NCBI GenBank assembly: GCA_026982915.1
Contig: JALWQU010000225.1
Location: 1-9,877, forward strand
DNA from: Candidatus Altimarinota bacterium
GTDB taxonomy: Bacteria; Patescibacteriota; Gracilibacteria; UBA4473
DNA length: 9,877 nt
Reading direction: 5' to 3'
The translations under genes were made by a program, and so were the position numbers. The notes beneath the pieces are model-generated. The model saw nothing but the letters and a program-made list of their open reading frames with translations. It made no database searches and had not been told where the DNA came from. Of this stretch, positions 1-5,100 are shown one piece after another (positions within the stretch are counted from its first letter, which is position 1; each line of letters begins with the position of its first letter).

Positions 1-59
1 ATAAATTCACATAGTTGATTTAAGACCGTGTTACGATGTTGCATGGTTCTTTGTTATTA

Positions 60-87
60 AGAAAAAGAGGCTGTCACCTCTTTTTCT
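60..87 (+). terminator. Intrinsic terminator hairpin, possibly bidirectional
   Basis: A perfect 11-bp inverted repeat (60-70 with 77-87) has a 6-base loop (CTGTCA) and is followed on the plus strand by ATTTTTA. On the minus strand it lies about 90 bases beyond the rsmG stop and is followed by a T-poor TTAATAA, so it could also end the tRNA-rsmG transcript. No gene end is visible to its left: all three plus frames meet a stop within the first 20 bases. Confidence 0.6.
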
Positions 88-124
88 ATTTTTATCCTTT
101 CTCTTTTCTAGTCTACTTTTTTGC

Positions 125-151
125 TGTCCGACATTTTATTTTTCTCGGACA
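125..151. repeat. 7-bp inverted repeat downstream of rsmG
   Basis: TGTCCGA (125-131) and TCGGACA (145-151) form a stem around a 13-base AT-rich loop, in the trailer between rsmG and the hairpin at 60-87. There is no U-tract on either side, so it is not a canonical terminator. It may be a 3'-end stabilising hairpin. No function is claimed. Confidence 0.35.
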
Positions 152-177
152 CTACTGACAACAAGAACTTTTAAAAA

Positions 178-864
178 CTATTTAAGCGGGTTCTTTTTTG
201 GTTCCCCGATCATTCGTGGATATTTTTTAGGCGTTGCGGTCTTTTTCTTGATAAGAATAAAAATTCGTTCACTATCCCCTAACCCAACCGCGGTTATTCT
301 TTCAATTTTTCCGCCTAATCTCGTCTCAAGGTTTTCATAAACTTCCAGATCTTTCATAATACTAGGTCCTTGATACGCCATAAAATAACCACCTTTTTTC
401 ACAAAAGGCAGCGTGTACTCTAAAAGAGTGGGCCAAGGCGCTAATGCTCTAGCCGTCACAATATCAAACTTTTCACGAAATAAAGGATCTTGTCCAAGCG
501 TCTCTATTCGATCATTGGTAGTTTTTACCGGCAGATTTAATCTTTGAGCCATATCCGCAATAGCCTTTGTTTTTTTCCCTACAGAATCAACCGCCATAAA
601 GGTACTATCCTCATTCATTATCGCCAACGGCAAAACCGGAAATCCACCTCCAGAACCAAGATCAAGAATAGACTTGTTATTAAAATCTAAAAACTTCATC
701 CCCAATAAAGAATCAACAAAATGTTTTTCAAATATACCGTCACGATCACGAATAGCCGACAGATTTATTTTTCCATTCCACTCCAAAAAATACGTATAAA
801 GTTTCTCAAATTTTTCACGTTGTGTGGCTGTGAGTGAGAAATTGTTTTCGGTAAAAATACTCAT
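178..864 (-). CDS. rsmG: 16S rRNA (guanine(527)-N7)-methyltransferase RsmG
   Basis: RsmG (GidB) uses S-adenosylmethionine to methylate N7 of G527 in the 530 loop of 16S rRNA; it is cytoplasmic. The 228-residue protein matches the family in length and layout. NLSAIRD (34-40) and EKHFVDSL (46-53) are the family N-terminal signature. ILDLGSGGGFPVLPLAI (66-82) is the SAM-binding loop. VTARALAPWPTLLEY (136-150) follows, and the C-terminal tail TPKKYPRMIGEPKKNPL (211-227) is the typical R-x-G-x-P-K-K-x-P end. The ATG at 864 has GGAGG (878-882, minus strand) about 13 bases upstream, a little far but the only good ribosome site. It is the last gene of a minus-strand run tRNA-Cys, tRNA-Leu, rsmG. The family assignment is secure. 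Confidence 0.96.
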   Translation of the reverse strand: MSIFTENNFSLTATQREKFEKLYTYFLEWNGKINLSAIRDRDGIFEKHFVDSLLGMKFLDFNNKSILDLGSGGGFPVLPLAIMNEDSTFMAVDSVGKKTKAIADMAQRLNLPVKTTNDRIETLGQDPLFREKFDIVTARALAPWPTLLEYTLPFVKKGGYFMAYQGPSIMKDLEVYENLETRLGGKIERITAVGLGDSERIFILIKKKTATPKKYPRMIGEPKKNPLK

Positions 865-917
865 TATATTGAATTAGCCTCCATGGGAAATTTTTAGAAT
901 CTAACTCTCAAAATTTA

Positions 918-1005
918 TGGTGCGCGGAGCGGGAATCGAACCCGCACGCCGGATAAGGGCACAAGATTTTAAGTCTTGCGTGTCTACCAATTCCACCATC
1001 CGCGC
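918..1005 (-). tRNA. tRNA-Leu (anticodon UAA)
   Basis: The acceptor stem GCGCGGA pairs with TCCGCGC, followed by discriminator A and an encoded CCA (918-920). The anticodon stem CAAGA/TCTTG holds the loop CTTAAAA, giving anticodon UAA. The long variable arm, the GGTTCGATTCC T-arm and the 85-base body without CCA mark a class II tRNA-Leu. It lies 13 bases after tRNA-Cys and 53 bases before rsmG on the same strand, so co-transcription is likely. Confidence 0.96.
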
Positions 1006-1018
1006 AAAATAACTAATA

Positions 1019-1092
1019 TGGAGGTGCCGCCCGGGATCGAACCGGGATACAAGGCTTTGCAGGCCTCTGCGTAGCCATTCCGCCACGGCACC
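1019..1092 (-). tRNA. tRNA-Cys (anticodon GCA)
   Basis: The acceptor stem GGTGCCG pairs with CGGCACC, followed by discriminator U (the cysteine identity base) and an encoded CCA (1019-1021). The anticodon stem AGGC/GCCT closes the loop CTGCAAA, giving GCA. The T-arm GGTTCGATCCC is canonical. It is the first gene of the minus-strand unit and faces away from the ileS leader. Confidence 0.96.
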
Positions 1093-1123
1093 GTCTTTAT
1101 TTGTTTATGAAAAGAGCTAAACA

Positions 1124-1151
1124 AGTTTATTTTAAAATGAATATTTGTCTA
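1124..1151 (-). promoter_or_regulatory. Candidate sigma-70 promoter for the tRNA-Cys/tRNA-Leu/rsmG unit
   Basis: On the minus strand TAGACA (1151-1146), a 16-base spacer and TAAACT (1129-1124) lie about 30 bases before the tRNA-Cys 5' end. Position and spacing suit a tRNA promoter, but the -10 matches the consensus at only four of six bases and the whole region is AT-rich, so chance matches are likely. Confidence 0.28.
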
Positions 1152-1214
1152 CTTTTTATTTGTATAAATAAATCAGAAAAGCTAAATTATGAGGGCTCTT
1201 TATTATTTATCAAA

Positions 1215-1476
1215 AAATCCTTTCAGTGGCTATCAACCACGAGTTTCATTTCAGTGAACAGGATTTCGGAAGAACGATTTTTTTAGAAAGGCCTGATAAA
1301 TTCAGCTGACCAAAAAATTTACTAGACCCGAACGCTTTTGATCTTTGTTTGCGCGTTAGCAAAACAATTAAGCGATTGAAGCATCTTTTTACCAAAGAAT
1401 CTTCATTCTGAAATTTCCGTTGGTACCGCCCCCCAAAGGCACGGAACGAATTATTTTTATAAATATTCGTTTTTTT
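1215..1476 (+). ncRNA. T-box-type leader RNA upstream of the ileS unit
   Basis: A structured leader ends in a T-box-like antiterminator and terminator. The diagnostic part is TTCCGT (1415-1420), the 7-base bulge TGGTACC (1421-1427), GCC (1428-1430), a 7-base loop, GGC (1438-1440) and ACGGAA (1441-1446): two helices flanking a TGGNACC bulge, as in T-box antiterminators. TGGT would pair with a tRNA 3' end ACCA, meaning discriminator A, as in tRNA-Ile. Upstream are a small stem AGAAT/ATTCT (1396-1409, stem III position), a stem CGCTT/AAGCG with inner TTGTTTGC/GCAAAACAA (1333-1374) and a stem TTCGG/CCGAA (1265-1332). The specifier is not certain: ATC (1341-1343) and ATT (1317-1319), both Ile codons, sit in or beside internal loops. 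The canonical stem I motifs are not obvious. The 5' boundary is approximate. Confidence 0.62.
1445..1476 (+). terminator. Intrinsic terminator of the T-box leader
   Basis: AACGAAT (1445-1451) pairs with ATTCGTT (1465-1471), extended inside by ATTT/AAAT around a small loop, and is followed by a T-run ending at 1476. It overlaps the 3' strand of the antiterminator (ACGGAA, 1441-1446) by two bases, so the two folds can compete as in transcriptional T-boxes. The stem is AU-rich and therefore only moderately stable. Confidence 0.6.
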
Positions 1477-1477
1477 A

Positions 1478-1858
1478 ATGAACCTTCATAAAATTCTAAA
1501 AATATCGGCAAAAGAATCCTTCCTTCAATTGAGGGAAGCCTCGCCCTATTTTTGTAAAAAACTAAATCTTAAAATTCACATAACACGTGTTTTTTGGAAT
1601 CATATTAACTTTTCAAAATTTAGAACTTTAAAGGAAGTATCTTCTCGACTGGCTATTTTCCCGCTTATTTTGAAAGTCATCAAAGAAGGGGGTGTTAAAA
1701 AAGAAACCACAAAATATATTAAGGTTGTTTACAATGAGAAAGGGATCGATTTTGTTATTATTTTGGAAAAAACACCTAAAAAAGTAATATTATTAAGTTG
1801 CTTTATAGATAATAAAAAGCACTCCGTCTCTCGCACCAATGCGAACTCAAGCGTATAG
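1478..1858 (+). CDS. Small protein resembling the BECR-like domain inserted in IleRS
   Basis: A 126-residue ORF lies between the T-box terminator and ileS. I do not recognise a named family with certainty. Its middle and C-terminal part (about 45-113: RVFWNHI, then SRLAIFPLILKVIKEGG, then KYIKVVYNEKGIDFVIILE and VILLSCF) has the same order of hydrophobic strands as the two repeated domains inside the downstream IleRS (LP-L---P--VL, then YLLIE...FVIVLE, then VSFF). That pattern resembles phage-type barnase/EndoU/colicin E5-D/RelE-like (PBECR) nucleases. Cautions: the ATG is one base after the terminator T-run with no ribosome-binding site, and the last codons run into a strong RNA stem (1816-1873). 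It could therefore be a decaying gene, or start elsewhere. Confidence 0.5.
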   Translation: MNLHKILKISAKESFLQLREASPYFCKKLNLKIHITRVFWNHINFSKFRTLKEVSSRLAIFPLILKVIKEGGVKKETTKYIKVVYNEKGIDFVIILEKTPKKVILLSCFIDNKKHSVSRTNANSSV

Positions 1859-1873
1859 CTTTCGGAGTGTTTT
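1816..1873 (+). repeat. Long stem enclosing two small hairpins, possible terminator of the 126-residue ORF
   Basis: AAAGCACTCCG (1816-1826) pairs with CGGAGTGTTTT (1863-1873, one G-U pair). The 36-base interior holds two mini-hairpins, TCGC/GCGA (1831-1844) and AAGC/GCTT (1849-1861), giving a three-way-junction shape. It covers the 3' end of the 126-residue ORF and is followed by CCCTTTAAT rather than a long U-tract. It may be a weak terminator or a processing/regulatory structure. Confidence 0.45.
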
Positions 1874-2100
1874 CCCTTTAATACTAATTTGTATCACTAA
1901 AAATGTCAAACTAAACTTCCCAAAACAGTCTAAAAATAACTTTCCAAATAAAATGCCCTCTTTCGAATTTCAAAATATACAAAAAAAATCGGCAGAAGTC
2001 CTAAAACTTCTGCCTCGGGGACCTAATGGTCATAATTCTATCTAACTAAATTTTATCTTATATAAATACTTCTGTCAAACAAAACCAATTACCCAAAATC
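1859..2100 (+). other. AT-rich non-coding spacer before ileS
   Basis: No convincing coding sequence is present; the short frame crossing it is low-complexity and overlaps RNA structures. It holds the end of the stem at 1816-1873, a strong hairpin at 1991-2014, a weak hairpin GACC-TAAT-GGTC (2020-2031) and an AT-rich tract containing TATAAA (2061-2066). The 35 bases before the ileS ATG have no purine-rich Shine-Dalgarno sequence. Confidence 0.6.
1979..2014 (-). terminator. Intrinsic terminator facing leftward, upstream of ileS
   Basis: A perfect 9-bp stem (GGCAGAAGT 1991-1999 with ACTTCTGCC 2006-2014, 6-base loop) is bordered on its left by a run of A (1979-1988). Read on the minus strand this is a hairpin followed by GATTTTTTTT, a textbook intrinsic terminator. 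No minus-strand gene ends here, so it would stop antisense transcription leaving ileS. Read on the plus strand there is no U-tract. Confidence 0.5.
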
Positions 2101-5100
2101 ATGACTAAACCAAACTTTCCGGCTCCCGAAAAAACATCAATCAACGATCAAGAAGTTGAAATTCTCCAGTACTGGCAAGACCAGAAAATTTTTGAAAAAA
2201 CCATTAGTTCACGAAACGAACAAAATGATTTTCGATTTTTTGATGGGCCGCCTTTTGCTACAGGATCACCGCATTACGGGCATATTCTTGCCGGCGCTAT
2301 CAAAGACGCTATCCCTCGATACAAAACGATGTGTGGTTATCGTGTTGATCGAAAATGGGGTTGGGATTGTCATGGGGTGCCCGTAGAATTTTTGATCGAA
2401 AAAGAACATAAAATCGGTGGAAAACCCGGTATTGAAAAAATGGGCATAGGAAAATTTAACGAACTTTGCCGAGACGCCGTGATGCGGTGCGCGGATGAAT
2501 GGGAGGATACGGTGGCACGAATGGGGCGATTTGTAGATTTCAAAAATGATTATAAAACCATGGATCCGGAGTTCATGGAGTCGGTTTGGTGGGTTTTCAA
2601 AACCTTGTGGGACAAGGGCTTGATCTATGAAGGGGAAAAAGTTGTTCCTTACTCTCCAAAACTCGGAAGTCCCTTGAGTAATTTTGAAGCGAATTTGAAT
2701 TATAAAGATATTGATGATCCTGCTGTTACGGTGAAGTTTGAGCTGAAAAATAAACCTCCCGTAAAAAATAAAACAACCGTTTCACAGAAGTTTGTAAAAA
2801 ATATAGCTAACCTTATGGATGGAGTAACGGCCAATAATTATCAAAAACCCGGTAAAATCTATAAGGTTGGAGCTTTGCCAGAAGCCGTTGTAGAAAAACT
2901 AAAAATTGAAAATGGAAGATCGGTCTATCTCTCAGAATTCGTTTATGCCAAAATAAGAGACTGGGTAGGTCATAAAAAAGGGCATCCCGAACTCAACCCT
3001 TCTGACTTATATTTACTGCCTTATCTCATTGCTAATCCCACAAAAGTACTAGAGGACAAAAAGCACCATCACCGGTATCTTCTCATCGAATCAGACAAAC
3101 ACAAATTTGTTATTGTCCTAGAGTCAAGATCCCAAAAAACACAGATTGTTTCTTTTTTCTATGAAATTAGATCCCGAAAAAATCAAACCGTTCTTTATGA
3201 AAAAAGCCTGGGAGGACGAGCAATGATCCCCCCGTACACGCTTCCAAATCTCCGAAAAGATCTGAACAGGCTGGCAGCTCGGTTTCCCAGTCGTCAGGCT
3301 TCTATCACCTCAGAGATTATCAAAATGATAGACGAAAGTCAATATTTTATAGAAGATGAGCTGTGTGAGCAAAGTGCTACCGAAAATACTTCTAAAACTT
3401 ATTTTTTGGCCTGGACAACAACTCCGTGGACGATGCCAAATCATTTGGCATTATGTGTTAACCCTGACTTAGCATATTCTTTTGTAAGAGGGGAAGATGG
3501 AGTTTATATCGTAGGATCAAAGTTAGTGACTAAGTTTTTTGGAGAAGATGCAGAAGTAACTAAAACCATTAAGGGATCTGAATTATTGAATCAGGAATAT
3601 GTTCCCCCATTTCCTTTTCTTGAAAACAAAAGGAGGGAAGGAGCCTTTAGAGTGTTTGGTGATAATTTTGTCGGAGAATTGGAGGGAACGGGAATTGTAC
3701 ATATTTCTCCAACAGGGGAAGATGATGCGAGGATTCTCCTTAGAGAAGGGATTAGCCTTACCTATCCATTCGATGAAAATGGTTACTTTGATTTTTCACT
3801 TATTGAGACTGCTGAATCCCCAGAAGGATTAGATGGGAAATATTTCCGAGAAGACGCAGAAGTCGAAGGTTCAAAGGAAGAAAATGGAAACAACTGGGTA
3901 TTGGAAAACTTAGGGGATAAGCTTTTTAAACGAGAACAAATCCGTCATTCATATCCACATTGCTGGCGGACGGATTGTGCCTTGATGTATCGAGGCATTA
4001 AGACCTGGTTTGTAAATGTGGAAAAGATTAAATCCACCATGATCGCCAAAAATAAAGATATTAACTGGTTACCCGCGTATTTACGAGACGGTCGGTTTGG
4101 TAAAATTTTAGAAGGTGCACCTGACTGGGCGATCTCACGAAATCGGTATTGGGGAGCACCTATTCCGGTCTGGCGATGTGAAAAATGTGAAAATATTGAA
4201 GTCATGGGATCACAAGCAGACTTAGAAGCGAAAACCGGTAAAAAAGTCCCCGATCTACACAAGCATTTTATCGATGATTTGGTCTGGGATTGCCCCAAAT
4301 GTGAAGCCAAGATGGTTCGAATTCCGGAGGTACTTGATTGCTGGTTTGAGTCCGGCTCTATGCCTTATGCGAGCGTGCATTATCCTTTTAATCAAAGGAT
4401 TAAGAGTGATATTGAAATAAAAACACCTCAAACGGATGATGAATGGAATACCTATCATGAAATAGCTAAAAAAGAAGTTTTAGAGTTCTATCATCCGGAG
4501 CTAACATATGACCCAAATCACGAAGACCAGTCTCGCGAAGGAGCCATAAAAAAGATATTTATTCAGCATGACAAAATAATTGGTATGGCCTTTTTATTCC
4601 CTAAAAACAAGAAAAGGATATTTATGGGGTTATTAGGAATTAAAAAAGGATTTCAACGACAAGGCTTGGGGCACAAATGTCTTAAACAACTTGAAACCTT
4701 TTTACAGGATATTGGTTATGAAGAACTTGTTTTTAACGCTAATGAAAAGGTTCTAGACTTCTATGATAAAAATGGTTACCAAAAAAACTTTTGGAAGCCG
4801 GATACCACTAATTTTGCCGATACTATTCCTTATGGAAAGAAATTAGCAACAATTGACACTACTCTCACAGAGCAGATTAGAAATATAGCCAATATTTTAT
4901 CTGGGGTAACGCCAGAAAATTTCTATAAGAAATCAACTAAACGGATTATTGGAATACTACCCATATCAGTAGCAAAAGAACTAAAAATTCATAAAGACAT
5001 CTACCTTTCTGATAAACTTTACGGTAAAATTAGAGGTTGGTGGGATAATCAACCAGGACATCCCGAAATGTTAGAAAGTGATTTTTACTTTTTACCGGCC

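Noticed and set aside
901..1086. 61-codon minus-strand ORF
   Set aside because: It is the antisense-free translation of the tRNA-Leu and tRNA-Cys genes themselves; both cloverleaves are clear.
1101..1286. 61-codon plus-strand ORF upstream of the T-box
   Set aside because: Low-complexity, no ribosome site, no recognisable domain, and it runs into the structured leader.
1019..1476. Prophage or integrative element attached to the tRNA genes
   Set aside because: No integrase, no duplicated tRNA 3' end and no phage structural gene in the window; only the domain type of the inserts recalls phage proteins.
1153..1915. Faint similarity between about 1153-1190 and 1881-1915 (both contain ATTTGTAT and CTAAA)
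   Set aside because: Too short and AT-rich to support a leader duplication; no second TGGNACC motif follows the second segment.
1839..2045. 68-codon plus-strand ORF before ileS
   Set aside because: It overlaps two strong hairpins, has an AT-rich low-complexity product and no start context.
2038..2066. Promoter directly before ileS (TATAAA at 2061-2066)
   Set aside because: No -35-like hexamer at an acceptable distance; the AT content makes TATAAA expected by chance.
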